DNA of 64,000 nt from Coptis chinensis (GCA_015680905.1 CM027381.1:15973501-16037500), one strand, 5' to 3'; positions 12,960 to 25,034 are shown, counted from the first letter of the stretch. Notes: a model not told the origin generated them from the letters alone. Numbers and translations: made by a program.

Positions 12960-13330
12960 TCAGCATACCATGGTGCTGAAAAAATGGCATCTGATGATGC
13001 TCATCGGAAAAGAGTCCCGGTATGGACTCAGAATCAGTCGATCATCGTTTGTGAGTCTAGATAGGTGGTCGGCAACTACGTTTTCAACCCCTCTTTTGTC
13101 CTTTATTTCTAATGTGAACTCTTGCAGGAGAAGGATCCATCCGATTAATCTCTGCTTAGCATCCTTCTTCGCAAGAAGGTACTTAAGGGCTGCATGGTCT
13201 GTGTAAACTAAGGTTTTAGAACCAACCAAATAAGGACGAAACTTATCTAAAGCATAAATGACGGCTAAGAATTCTTTTTCGGTAGTTGAATAATTCCGTT
13301 GAGCATCGTTTAATGTTTTACTAGCATAAC
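12960..13330 (-). pseudogene. RNase H of Athila-like element
   Basis: RNase H removes the RNA template during reverse transcription. The minus strand reads [20 protein letters not shown], then a segment ending VVADHLSRL, the conserved end of gypsy RNase H domains. It directly follows RT and precedes integrase. The N-terminal part (about 13330-13230) lies in another frame. Confidence 0.85.
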
Positions 13331-13502
13331 AAATAACAGTGGACTTATTATCTAGTTTTTATCCCAAGACTGCACCAACTGCATAGTCACTAGCATCACA
13401 CATGAGTTCGAAAGGTTTAGACCAATCGAGGGTGTATAATTGGTGCAGAGGTTAGGCATGGCTTTTAAAGTTTCAAAAGCCTGCTTACAGTTAAAATTAA
13501 AA

Positions 13503-14835
13503 TCAAAGATTGCATCTTTCAAAAAGTAGATTAGTTAAAGGCCTAGCTATTTTCGAGAAGTCTTTAATAAATCGCCTATAAAAACCTGCATGGCCTAGAA
13601 AGGCTCTAATATCACGGACAGTCCGTGGTTTAGGTAGAGTCGCTATCTTATCTAGTTTGGCCTTATCTACTTCGATGCCATCACTAGATACAATGTGACC
13701 TAGTACTATGCCCTTTTCACCATGAAATGACACTTTTCCGTTTTAAAAAACGAGGCTCTTTTCTTTCACCGTGTCAAAACCTTAGACAGGTTAGACAAAT
13801 AGTCTATGAAGGAGTCTCCATAGATAGAAAAATCATCCATGAAAACTTCCATAAAGCTTCTACCATGTCACTAAATATATGAAGCATACAATCATTTGGA
13901 AGGTTCCAGAGCATTTAAAAGGCCAAAAGGCATTTGTTTAAAGGCATACGTTCCAAAAGGACATGTGAAGGTAGTCTTTTTTTAGTCATCAATATCAATA
14001 ATAATCTGAAAATAGCCTGAGTAGCCATCCAGAAAACAATAAAAAGCATGACCAGCTAGGAGTTCGAGCATTTGATCTATAAAAGGTAAGGGAAAGTGAT
14101 CCTTTCGTGTCATAGCATTTAACCGTCTGTAATCAATACAGATCCTCCATTTCATAGGACCTTGTGTGACAACATAGTCACCCTTCCCGTTACGTACCAT
14201 GGTAACTCCCGATTTCTTAGGAACTACATGAATGGGGCTGACCCATTCGCTATCGAGATTGGGTATATGATACCCAAGATCGAAAGTAATCGTAAGACTT
14301 CTTCCCTAACCACCTCTTTCATGGCAGGGTTCAAGCGACGCTGAGGTTCGCGAGAAGTCTTCGCGTTATCCTCCAAATGGATACGATGAGTGCAAACATT
14401 AGGGTCAATTCCATTAATGTCAGCTAGGGACCAACCAATCGCAGACCGATGTTCCTTAATCACCCGGATTAAATTTGTCTCTTCATTCTTAGATAACAGA
14501 GAAGATATAATTACCGGATGACTACCATCCGGATCAAGTTGAATATATTTTAACTCTGGTGGAAGGGATTTAAGCACTGGGGTGGAAGGAAAATCAATAG
14601 ATGTTTCGTCGGGGTCCTCATTTTGCATAATGAATACTTGCTTAGGTAGCAAGTCTTCATACTCAATATGTGGAGCAACCGAAATGTCTACAATTGGTGT
14701 GGACTCAAGGATGGTGTTGACTTCCTCTAAGTAGGAGTCATTTACAAAATCTGAAGTTCCAAAAAAAAGGAATTTGTACATATTGTTTTCAGGAAACGTG
14801 TTGTTAAAATAATCTTGAGCTAAGCTCTCGATCAT
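13503..14835 (-). pseudogene. Reverse transcriptase of Athila-like element
   Basis: This domain copies the element RNA into DNA. In reading order on the minus strand: the linker after protease (14835-14224), MKWRICIDYRRLNAMTRKDHF (14160 region, first 20 residues being the motif), FLDGYSGYFQI with the first catalytic Asp, then VFMDDFSIYGDS around 13860-13800, which keeps the catalytic Asp pair. The thumb/connection block follows at 13733-13503 (IVSSDGIEVDKAKL, RDIRAFLGHAGFYRRFI). Frame breaks near 14200, 13980 and 13740 inactivate it. The presence of the FMDD motif shows decay has not reached the active site. Confidence 0.88.
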
Positions 14836-14965
14836 GCTAACCTCCCCATCTATAGAGCGAATCTGGTAATTGTTTCATCATTTTAAAACATTTACCTCAA
14901 CCGTAAGATGGCCAAAAGATAAGGACATCTTACCATCGCTGCAATTTATAAGTCGTTGGCAGTTG

Positions 14966-15260
14966 CTAAGAAGGGCTCCCTAAGATGATCGGTTGGTGAG
15001 TCGTTGGCAACTTCGTATCGAGGATAACAAAATCAGCAGGATAGTAGAAATCTCGAACCTTAACAAGCATGTTTTCCACTACACCCTTAGGATACTTAAT
15101 TGACCGTCCGCTAATTGCAACGTTATTTTGTAGGTTGCATTTCCTGTAGAGACCTATTTGTTTATACAAGTAATACGGGAGTAAGTTAACACTAAGCCCG
15201 TGTCTAATAAAGCGTCGTCGCGGTGGGAATCTCCTAAGGTGCATTTTACAAGATAGGATC
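14966..15260 (-). pseudogene. Aspartic protease of Athila-like element
   Basis: Retroviral-type aspartic protease that would cut the polyprotein. The minus strand around 15210-15195 encodes a DTG active-site motif in one frame. The following SVNLLPYYLYKQIGL segment is in another, so a single-base indel lies just after the catalytic triplet. The flap/end region ILGSP precedes RT as expected. Confidence 0.7.
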
Positions 15261-15289
15261 GATTGTGGTCCTTGTACTTAACGATTCCA

Positions 15290-17200
15290 TTATTTTCGGA
15301 TAAAGTTGGGAATTGTTCGGTTAAAAGGCGTCTTTAGGTATGTTGGTCTTACGCCTAGTAGTGCACAACTCTTTAAGAAACTTAGCGTGGTTAGGGAGCT
15401 TTTAATAGCTTCGTGAAAAGGAAGGTTTATCGTTAGATTCTTGAAAAACGTCCTAATATCCTCAAAGTTTGTATCCCCGGTTAGCATGGCTAACTTCTCG
15501 AGGGAATGGTGGTTTTCTCTATATTTAGCATATGGCTCGACTTGATGTGTTACCTTGGCTTTTCGTTTCTTAGGTTGTGGTTTAACCGGTACCTCTACAG
15601 TGGTAGGCTCTTCAGTTTCTATTTATTATCTAGTTCGATATCTAGGGAGTTTGATGGGATAACTATTTGTTATCAACCACTCTTCCGAGCCGAGAGTGGT
15701 GATGGCATTTAGGTCACCTACTATTGTCGTTTCCGCACTAGTATTACCGTTTACCTCAAAGGCCTGCGGTTTGTTGTTTTAGGGTTGGGTATGGCTTGTC
15801 CCGAAACACGCCTTTTTTGGTCTTTCTCTTGGGCTAACCGTTGTATGCCCCGATTTATGGATTGTAAGATCTGTTGGTTTGATTGAATCATTGATTGGAA
15901 AAGTTGTTGGGTAACTTGTATAAAGCGTCGACACGATCCGGTTGTGTAGGTGTAGTAGTCACGTGTGGTGCGACCGAACTATCTCACGTTGATTATTAAT
16001 GGGTGGGTTGTGATAGTTACTATTGTTAACCGAACGATACCTCTATTGGTATTATAACTATTATAATTATTCTCGACCTTGTGCTACACCTTGTCGTGGT
16101 TACGGCTTGGTTGTTATAATTATTATAATTTCCTTAACCTTGTCCCCTGTCCTTGCCTAGGTGGAGCTTGATTATAGTTGTTTGCTTGCCTAACATTTTG
16201 GTTATTAAACCCTGGAGGTGTAACTTGTTGATTGTTTCGCCAACTAAAGTTGGGATGTTGTCTCCATGGGGCATTAGGAATAGGATAGTTATTAATAGAG
16301 CAAACATTATCTTGCTCTAATTGTTGTTGTTCATAGGCTTAGAGAGGACAATAGAGTCGGGTGCTTTCGGGGACTCAAACATAAATTACATGGGTTGGAG
16401 TTTACATTCATGCGGGGATAGGCTTTTGTTGAATAGAAATAGCCTCTACCTTTTTAGTTAGAGATTCGATTAAATTTTTAAGTTCGGATCGGGTTTCATC
16501 TCAAACATACCGGCGGCCTTAACTGTTGAAGAAGAACTAACAGAGCGGGGGATATCATCACTACCCCCAATTGTTATTACGTTTAGTTTGATCTTCTAAA
16601 AATTTGTAAGCCTCCGGAGGCTCCTTTACTTAGGAAACTACCCCCATTCATTATGTCAAGGACTTCTTTATGGTGATGTTGAAGTCCTTTGAAAAGGCAA
16701 CTAACTAACGTGTCTTTTGCTAGGTTATGGTGTGGACACTCAATAAGCAGATCGGTGAAACGATTCCAAGCCTCCGTAAAACGATTCATAAAGATTTTGT
16801 CGGAAAAAATGAATCTTGGAAAACATCTCATCCATCTTTTAGGGGTGGGTAAAATGTTCCATAAACAGTGAACAAGTTTAGCCCACGAAGTTCACAGAGT
16901 TAGCGCTTTGGGCGCTTAACCAAAGACGCTTGCCTTATCGGCTAAGGTGAAGGAAATACCCTCAATTTAATTTGTTCCGCATCAACCGTAGGAGGGATGA
17001 TGGAATGTTGTAAGGACTTGTTCAATCCTACGATGTGTTGATAAGGTTTTTCATGGTCTAAACCATGGAAAACGGGTAACAAATTAAATATGTTTGGGGA
17101 ATTCAAAATCCCCATCGGGTCTACTAGAACGATGCAAGATTTAGGGCTATCATTTCAAGGCTTTGTAAAAAGCCGGAGAGAGGAGTCTCTTTCTTCACCA
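15290..17200 (-). pseudogene. Gag region of Athila-like element
   Basis: Degraded capsid gene. The clearest block is 16831-16583, with AWNRFTDLLIECPHHNL and LDIMNGGSF, the conserved capsid core of Athila/Tat Gag proteins. The part nearer protease (16500-15290) is low-complexity, rich in Asn/Pro/Gln codons, and badly interrupted. A short open piece at 15487-15290 (MLTGDTNFEDIRTFFKNL) may be the Gag-protease linker. No intact Gag frame remains. Confidence 0.7.
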
Positions 17201-17865
17201 TTATGTCAGGTGTGGTTGGTGGAATATTAGTTAGAGGTGTAGTGATTGGTATACTCGATAGATTTGTTTGTTGACGTTTGACGGTTAATTACGCTCGGTG
17301 TTTTCTCCCGACCGGACCTTAATCTCATGCAAGTCTAAGTCTAAACACGACAATAATCCAAACAATCTTGATATATTAGTATGAACCTCTAACCGGAGAC
17401 GCGAGGTATGGAAGAAAGGAATACCCGATAGCGTCCTTGCTTCGCTTTTATGAATAGCGTCTTGTTTACGCTGCGTGTTGGTGTAAATAACAAGTTAGAA
17501 CACTGAAAAAATTAAAAATCGAAGTTTGAAACAAACCTGTTGAAACCGGGATTTTTTGGCTTAGGCGCAGCGCGCAAGATAGAAGGGTCGCGCCTCCTTG
17601 TCGATGACTTAGCGTGTCGCTTCGGTGTGAGGGTGGGTCGACTCGTAGTCCAATAAAATCAGGGTGGTCGCTCGTGTTCCAGAACTATATAGGCGCAGTG
17701 CGCCCTTATAAGCGTTGATCGGCGCTTCGGTGTAATTTTATCGCGGAATTTTTTCGACGCTGAAACGGATAACCACAGTATGAATCAAACAAGGGTGGGT
17801 GGGTTTAATGGGACTTAAAAATGACTAATTTTATTATGAAAACAATGCTAAAGTGCAACTAAGAT
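17201..17865 (-). other. 5' leader of Athila-like element
   Basis: About 650 bp between the primer binding site and the recognisable gag. No ORF of interest; relatively GC-rich around 17560-17760 compared with neighbours. Confidence 0.5.
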
Positions 17866-17878
17866 GGCAACGGCGCCA
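17866..17878 (-). promoter_or_regulatory. Primer binding site, tRNA-Asp type
   Basis: The minus strand reads TGGCGCCGTTGCC two bases inside the 5' LTR. This is complementary to the 3' end of plant tRNA-Asp (GGCAACGGCGCCA), the primer used by Athila elements. The match stops after 13 bases. Confidence 0.85.
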
Positions 17879-17880
17879 TT

Positions 17881-19359
17881 TGATAAACGTAAAATAATTA
17901 GCTTACCTACGAAATGAACGATGAAACTCAAAACGTAAGTAAACTAAAACTAGCTTATGATGCTTATATGCTTATCAAAGATTTCTCTACTTTCAATCCA
18001 ATGAGATATAGTGGAGTAGGAACTTCGTTCCACTCCTAGTGCTCTAGCATGGAATTGTTTTCTAATCTAATTAGTCGTTTTTAAGTCTAATGAGAGCTTT
18101 ACGAAGGGTGTTATACTACGATACAATATGAAATTGATTATTTGAATTTAACTACGAATGTTATGGAAATACGATTGTTTTTGAATCTAGATAAAGGATT
18201 AGAGGGGAATTGAATCCACCTCGAATCCAACTTAATAACCTAGTATAGATTCTTGTATCTCGATACTCACGTTCTTACGGCCAAGAATTCGAGTTCTAAT
18301 CCCTAGTGTTCATGGCATTTCTACCGAATACTAACTAGCATGTGAGGTCGTCCACCCATTCTCATGGCTTAATCACGACCTTCTAGATTGGAATAGATTC
18401 TACAATGCTTCTACACTATACCACTAAGTTTTCATCAAGGCTTCATCAACCCCCTCTAATGGAGGTTTTAGCCTTGAATCATTCCAATCATTCCCATATG
18501 AATCTAAACTAAACATATTATCAAATATTGAAATTTACTAATCTAAACTAAACGATAATTAAATTCTAATTAACAACTAAGAAATGGTAACCAACAATAA
18601 TTAAAACTAGATCTAATATATTGAAATAACACAACCAAATTGATAAAATAACTATTTTATTTATCTAATCAATCAAGAACAATGATTCAAAGACTTAATC
18701 TAAAACAAGAATTGAAAATGGAACTAAAACTTAATTTAATTAATTAAACTAGATCTAGAATTATCTATATTGATTTAGGTCTAACTAGCTACCATTAACA
18801 AAGAGCTAAGCTTTGGTTTTTATATGTCCAGATCCAAAAATCGTGCATGGGCTTGGAGCCATGTTTTGGGCCAGAGAATCAGGCCCAAAACCCAATTCTT
18901 TCAGTCCAAAAAGGCCTCTTCAACTGCAGTTGGCTTTAACAAACTTTTCGTCCACTTCTGCTCCTCTAATTGGGTCAAGGCTTAGACTATTGGAAAGCTC
19001 TTTCCGAGACGGTCGTTTTGACATAAGGTAGGCCCAATTCCGAGGTCTGAGTCCAAAGATACGGCTTTCGGAAGTTCTGCTGACTTGTGTGTCAAGCTTC
19101 GAGCCCGCGTCGACTTTTCAGCTTTGGCTTTTAGAAAGGCTTTGTCTTCTTGAATCTTGGCCTTTAATCACGGAACTCCTTAGTAACCGACCTTAGCTCC
19201 TTTATCTCGCTAAAGTGGCACATTTCTGCACATAATGGACTTTGAAACCTGAAATGCATAAAAACACGTAATCAGTGTTAACTCTTAATTATTACTCACA
19301 TAATTGGTCTAAAAGTATGACTGTTATAGGGTTAAAACTACAGTTTTGGGCTCTTATCA
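17881..19359 (-). repeat. 5' LTR of Athila-like element
   Basis: 1479 bp, TG...CA. It differs from the 4512-5981 copy by scattered substitutions and small indels, for example extra 'caatcattcc' near 18485 and a replaced segment near 19090-19110. The ORF at 18813-19031 is a shadow duplicated in both LTRs. Confidence 0.95.
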
Positions 19360-19364
19360 CAACC

Positions 19365-20154
19365 CTTCTTACACATAATGAAAAGACAACTCATAGCTTT
19401 TATTACCTTTTTCATATTACAGAAAATTTCAGACCACTTATCATGAAAACTGCGTCTTAGCACAAAAAGAATCCTTAATTACGCTTATTATGAAGACTCG
19501 AAGTTGCTATGAAAAAGTGCTGAAAAAGTCAAAATCAAAGGTCAAAGGTCAATGATTCATAACTAAGGAGCTGAAAGTCAAGTCCTCAACTCAGAAGACC
19601 AGAGATAGATGTCTTTAACAAAAAGATGACTTTCTCTAAAATCTATCTTGATCAAGAAGAAATCAAAAAGGAAAAGGAAAAAAGCAAAAGCATAAAGTAA
19701 AGGGTGAGGTGTCTCAAATGTAATGGAGAATGGCAAATCAGTCAATTGCATAAAGTAGGGGTATAAAAACTAAAAGTTAGGGAGAGAGAATGCACCTAGA
19801 CTTAATCTAGTGTCATGTAGGATATAATTTCTAGTCTTTTTTTCATTCAAGTCATTTACTTTATTGTTCTTCATTTTCAATCTTGTTATTTGCTTTTGTT
19901 ATTTAATGAATCAATCATCTTTCTTTGTTGTTATTGTTTCAATCTTTTCATTTCATTTCTTCAAGTTTGTGTTCTTCAATCATTACAACTTAAGCTTTTC
20001 AATGTTCTTCATAAACTAGTTAACCAGCACAAGTCCTAAACTAAAGATTCTACCTTCCCTTCCTTCTAAAACTCCCAACCATTCAAACTCTAAACAATCT
20101 ATGGTGAACCTCACTTCCACTCTTTTGAAGACCACCACCAATACTACTACTTCA
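19365..20154 (+). mobile_element. Solo-LTR-like insert, right part
   Basis: Continuation of the insert begun at 4459; no coding sequence. Around 19800-20000 there is a run of CTT/TTC-rich sequence like an LTR U5/leader. It ends in CA at 20153-20154, immediately before the second CTATC duplication (20155-20159). Confidence 0.5.
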
Positions 20155-21840
20155 CTATCATTGTTTCGTACTCAGATTCATTGTTAGAGGTAGATAACCC
20201 TAGTTTCATTGACAACTCCAGGCAAGTGTTATCTTGAATGACCAATACTACTCCAATTATGTTTCCTGTATTTGTGGCTGACCCATCCACGAAACCCTTC
20301 ATCTATTTCATATATCCCATGGATCCATAGGGTCACGGCTGATGTCGCATTCTTGTTCCATAATCATTTCTTCCCCCCCAAGTTCCTTGGTAGGAAATTA
20401 TGCTAGGAGCTCTACCATTGTTTATGCCTTTTCTGATGTCCTGATTTGGTACTCAATGTCGTTTAAGTTCAGCATTACGGCCTATTTCAGCATCCTCCTA
20501 GATGTTTCTGCTTTCAAAGCTTGTTTGAGTGGCAAGTTTATCACTACCACCACCAAGTAAACATCAAAATAAGGTTTCGATTTCAATGCTGAAAAGATCA
20601 GTGCTAAAGCATATTTTTCGATTCGACTGTGTCTCGTCTCTGCTTCTAACATTGTTTTACTTTGGAAGTAAACCGATTTCTCTACTCTATCCACTATCCT
20701 AACTAATACTGAGCTGATACCATACTCCGATACCCCCAAGTATAAGTATAACTTTTCTCCTTAGCCTGGGCGGGACAAGAGCGGTGCCCTTTCTAAATAG
20801 TTCTTTAATTCTTGAAAAGTCTTTTTGCATGCCGCCATCCACTGGAAGTTGGTTATCTTTCTCAAAAGATGACGGTACAAAGGTATGCATTTGTCCAACG
20901 GTTTTGATATAAACCTATTCAATGTTACAACTCTACCTACCAACCTCTTAACCTCTTTTACATTTTAAGGAGACTGCATTTCTATTAGGTGCCCTGATCT
21001 GATCTGGGTTTGCTTCTATTCTGCAGTAAGTAACTATATATCCCAAAAACTTCTCAGACGTCACTCCAAATGAACATTTTTCGGGGTTTAGTTTTAACCT
21101 ATGCTTCCGTAGTATGGCAAAAGTTTCACTCGATCAGCCTAGTGAGATGTTCTTCTTCAGTCATACTCTTTTCTACCATATCATCTATGTAGATCTCCAT
21201 TCCCTTTCTGATTTTGTTCTCAAACATTTTCTCCCCCAATCTCTAGAAAGTCACCCCTACGTACATTCTTTAACCTAAAAGGCATTCTTGTGTAACAGTA
21301 AGTTCCCCTTTCGACCACAAAAGCAGTTTTTTCTTGGTCCGACTCATACATTATTACTTGGTTATTGTACCCCATCGAAGCATCCATGAAAGAGAAAATC
21401 TTGAATTCGGCTGTTCTTTCCACTAGCTCGTTTACTCGCGGCATGGGATTATGGGATAGCTATCTTTTGGGCACTCTTTGTTGACATCTGTGAAATCGAC
21501 GCACATTCTCACCTTCCAATTTTTCTTTGGAACTGCGACAATATTCGATAACCATTCTGTAAACTTGCATTCGTGGATTATTCCAACCTTCTTCAATATT
21601 CTTACTTCCTCTCGAATTCCTTCTGCATACTGCGGTTTTATACCCCTTATCTTCTGCCTCACGGGTTTGGCCCCTTCCCTCATGTGTAGTATGTGGCATG
21701 CAAATTATGGGTCTAACCTTAAGATGTCCTTTATCGACCAACCAAATACATTAGTTGCCAGACTCGTCTTCCATTCTTCCAGCAAAGTTGTCCCCATAGA
21801 CGGTGCCAAATATGTGAACCGATTTTATAACTACTAAACT
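20155..21840 (-). pseudogene. Ty3/gypsy pol remnant, RT and first half of RNase H
   Basis: First half of the outer gypsy element that continues at 4453-3101. In minus-strand order: pre-RT linker ending HTTHEG (about 21690), the RT block KVRMCVDFTDVNKECPKD (about 21540-21480), FMDASMGYNNQ (about 21390), an intact YIDD catalytic motif (EIYIDDMVEKSM, about 21200-21165), the connection region (20943-20700), and the RNase H start with GFVDGSA (about 20300) and NNESEYETM (about 20185-20160). Several frame breaks make it a pseudogene. Nothing recognisable as protease or gag lies upstream of 21840, so the element is truncated at its 5' end. Confidence 0.8.
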
Positions 21841-22285
21841 CACTACACTTCAATGAGTTTTGGTCTTGGATTCACACCTTGTAAAAATGGTTTTTTCCCT
21901 CTTCTTCTTCTCTCCTCTCCTCTCTTTTCTTTTTATATCTCTTTTTCTTCACTCATGTCCGTTGATCACTCTTTCATCTTGTGGTCCTCTCCTCCCTACG
22001 TGTCGCTCTGTGCACCAAGTAACATTAGGGTTCCGCAGATCCAATATCCTACTACCTGTCAACTCATTCTTACTCCGCATCCGGGCCATGTGACATGTAA
22101 TCTTATAGGTCATGAATTAGGCTACTACACTTAGTGTGTGATCACCCTATGGTCTAAGGGTCTGTAGGAGATTAAGATTGATGGACAGAAAAATAATTAT
22201 GACCTTAAGTCAAATGATCGGGTAGAAGTTTAGTTATGACCCTTAAGCCTAGTTTAGATATTGTGGGTTTGGGCTTTAATTAACT
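21841..22285. other. Non-coding, no assignable feature
   Basis: Contains a CT-rich run (21890-21960). The ORFs here look like chance readings of it. Confidence 0.4.
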
Positions 22286-22760
22286 TTAACATCTACTATC
22301 TATATACTAAAATAAAGACCTCTAAGAGAGATTTTTCTCTCTCCTATGTGGCACTCTAATATGAGAGATAGACTTTTCTCTCTCTCCTAGGTGGCCTCTC
22401 CTAATGGAGTTGTGGTAACATGGATATCTACTTGGCACTCTCTCATAAGAATCCATCAATTGTGAATTGCTTAAAGCATTCCAATTCCTAATTCCTCAAA
22501 AATAGGAATTCTCTTTCAATTTGGATTATTTCCTAAAAAATAGGAAACATAATCTTATAAAATTGCGAATTACTTAAAGCATTCCAATTCCTAATTCCTC
22601 AAAAATAGGAAAGAACTTCAAAAATAGGAATTCTCTTTCAATTTGGAATTTATATAAATTATTTCCTAAAAAATAGGAAACATAATCTTATAATTACCCC
22701 CACAAATTCTGTAAGTATAAATTTTCCTTTAATGTTGGAATTAAATTAAGATCAACATAA
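22286..22760 (+). mobile_element. Possible Helitron-type fragment with internal duplication
   Basis: 'atctactatctatatactaaaataaa' (about 22290-22315) resembles the 5' terminus of plant Helitrons (TC, short AT-rich run, ACTAAAATAAA), followed by the usual CTCT-rich, 'ctatgtggc' leader. Inside, a ~105-bp block with 'cttaaagcattccaattcct' and 'tttcctaaaaaataggaaac' is repeated in tandem at about 22465-22560 and 22565-22695. I could not find a convincing 3' hairpin plus CTRR end. Confidence 0.3.
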
Positions 22761-22856
22761 GCATGTAAGTTTTTCGTTAGCTGCGAGAAAGTAAATATAA
22801 AAATTAAAGAATCTAAAGTCTTTGCATTGAATCTAATTTGCGATCATACTAATTGG

Positions 22857-22902
22857 TCAGGTAATAACCATTACCTGATCGATTTACATTGCTTTGTCCT
22901 AA
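22857..22902. other. Two adjacent perfect hairpins
   Basis: TCAGGTAAT-AACC-ATTACCTGA (22857-22878) is a 9-bp perfect stem with a 4-base loop. It is followed within ~15 bases by TGCTTTGT-CCTAAT-ACAAAGCA, an 8-bp perfect stem. Their role is unknown. Confidence 0.6.
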
Positions 22903-22930
22903 TACAAAGCATTGGGAAAACCCTATGCCG

Positions 22931-24864
22931 CAATAATGTGCAGTGATGATATGGATCTTTTTCTCTTCTCTTGGTTATATTGAAGGCATACATGGCATGG
23001 CCAGCAGAACTTAATTACCTTAGTTGATTGATCAAAGTAGAAACAAATTATATTATTTTTTATGACCTTTGTATATTCACTCCCATGAAGGGAGATAAGC
23101 TCAATTTACTTACACTATAGTTTCATTTGATTTAACTACCTGTACCTGCTTATGACAAATCATTTTTTGTACCTATTTACACAATCGACCCCAAAAATTG
23201 CTAGACTCCTTCGTGCCACTTCGACCTTGATTAGGAACTTTTGAGAATTCATAACATAATTTATTTGATATTAGGAAACTATCTATAATTGCCTCGAGAG
23301 TGTACATGGTATGGGTGGTATGCAACTAGACACTTAATTGAAGATGAAAACATTATAGATTAGTCTACTTTGATAAGGTATTTACCAAAATATATAAGAT
23401 CTTCATCTTCTCACGTCTAAATATTCCTTTGACGTTCTCATGTATGATGACTTGAGTGGTGTACGACTTCATATCATTAAACTAAACCGCATTGTCATGG
23501 GATTTTTGTCCACTGTTGATTGATTATTTCTTTTGGCTGAGAATAATCAGACGATGCTAAGCTATAGCAGTTGGCATTAGATACTAAAGAACAAGAGTAA
23601 TATGGCAGACTCTCCTAGAATTATTAACCTATTGAATGGTACTGAGCAAGCACCCGCCCTTGGTACTCTTTCAAACACCTTGGTACGTTATGAGAAACTA
23701 GACGGAGATGTTCAACAAGAGTTAAAAACCCATAAGCTGGACCATTTCTGGAGCCATTTAAGGAAAGTGGAAGGTCGAGTCGGTGATGCAAGCTAATCAA
23801 TCTTGCATCCTTAACAGTCACCACTGCACCATCAGCTAAGATCACTTCCTTCAGTACATCGGCATCCACATCATGCTGGAAAAACAAAATAACGAACACC
23901 AACATTAGCATTATATACCAATGCGTAACAGCTATATAAAAAAAAGGTGAAATTCCGTCGAGATACATCCACTAATAATATACCAAAATAAGGTTAAAAG
24001 TTTAATGCCGAATGGAAATTCACACCAAAAAAAAAAGAATGAGGTGTGCCATTTTGCGTAATGTTTAGGCAAGAAGTATTCTCTAAGATGATTAAAAAGA
24101 TTATAATCATTGGGTCATTGTTATACATGCAGCTTAGTATAGTATCAAGAGTTTTATAAGGCTGATTAAAATTTAAGACTCGGAACTGATTGAATTGGTG
24201 TGGTTATGTTGATTTTTACCCAAACAACTCACGAGTTTAAGATGTGTTAATTATTATGAAAAGTTCATATATCACAACCCAATGGAAACTATTAGCAGTC
24301 TTTTAAACTTCATGCCGAGAAAGAATGATGTGCAAAATAGATGTCAGACGCATCTACTACTAATGCTTCACGAGTCAATTTTGCAAATCTTTGGGGTTTT
24401 ATTTAATTACTATTACATTCATATGATGTAATTAGGTATCTAATCTAGCTTGACCTCATGCAATCAACATTTAGAAGGATAACACCTTTCGGCACTGAAT
24501 TATGGAGAAAACTACTAGAGTATAAGAATATCGATCATACTACTCACTCTCAAGTTTCTTTGTCTCGATCTATAAATATCGATAAGTTTTGAAACTGGGT
24601 TCGTTTGGTTCGCTCCCCTTTCTCCACCTCTCCTGCATATTTACAACTCGCCAAGAGGATTGTCTGTGTTTCATAGGCTATGAGGGTGTGGTGACTCAAT
24701 GGGGTGTTAGTCCTCTTCTTGGCAAGACTCATAGGCCGGTATTTGTTGAAGGTAGCATGTATTGGTGCTTGGCATCTAGGTAGAGTTTCATTCTCTATAG
24801 CTAGCTAGGGTAGAAAAGAATGGGTATCATTATTATATGTAGATGAACAAGAAAATATACAAGC
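22931..24864. other. Unassigned sequence with short ORFs
   Basis: No confident gene. A minus-strand stretch at about 23880-23810 follows a good splice-acceptor-like 'tttttccag' and reads HDVDADVLKEVILADGAVVT. It might be a relic exon, but its continuation is not recognisable. The ORFs at 23602-23796 and 24589-24783 have no known domain. Confidence 0.4.
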
Positions 24865-25029
24865 TTGGAAAGGCTTATCATGTGTCACATGCATACTGCT
24901 TATCATGATAGGACTAAGAAGAACATTACTCCGATGGGAGGTTTAATTTCCCCCAAACTTAATAGAAAGGGATGCTGTGCAGGACCAAAAAAGCATGCAT
25001 GTTATTACTCTGAGACAATAACTGTTGAA

Positions 25030-25034
25030 GCATA
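25030..25034. repeat. Target-site duplication GCATA (left copy)
   Basis: GCATA here and at 28482-28486 flanks the solo LTR exactly. Confidence 0.8.

Larger units (their letters stand above)
4512..19359 (-). mobile_element. Complete Athila-like Ty3/gypsy retrotransposon
   Basis: A 14,848-bp element on the minus strand. It has TG...CA LTRs at 4512-5981 (3' LTR) and 17881-19359 (5' LTR), and a perfect 5-bp target duplication CAACC at 4507-4511 and 19360-19364. A primer binding site complementary to tRNA-Asp lies two bases inside the 5' LTR, and a G-rich polypurine tract abuts the 3' LTR. Gag, protease, RT, RNase H and integrase follow in gypsy order between 16.9 and 11.6 kb, followed by ~5.6 kb with an env-position ORF. 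Long LTRs, a tRNA-Asp primer site and a long 3' region point to the Athila lineage. Every coding domain has stops or frameshifts, so it cannot move by itself. The LTRs differ by scattered substitutions and small indels, so insertion is not very recent. Confidence 0.9.

Noticed and set aside
23810-23880. Possible relic exon of a CobW-type GTPase (VLADG-V-TV-DA-like wording) on the minus strand
   Set aside because: Only about 20 residues resemble the family; the next residues and neighbouring exons do not, and no reliable donor is seen.
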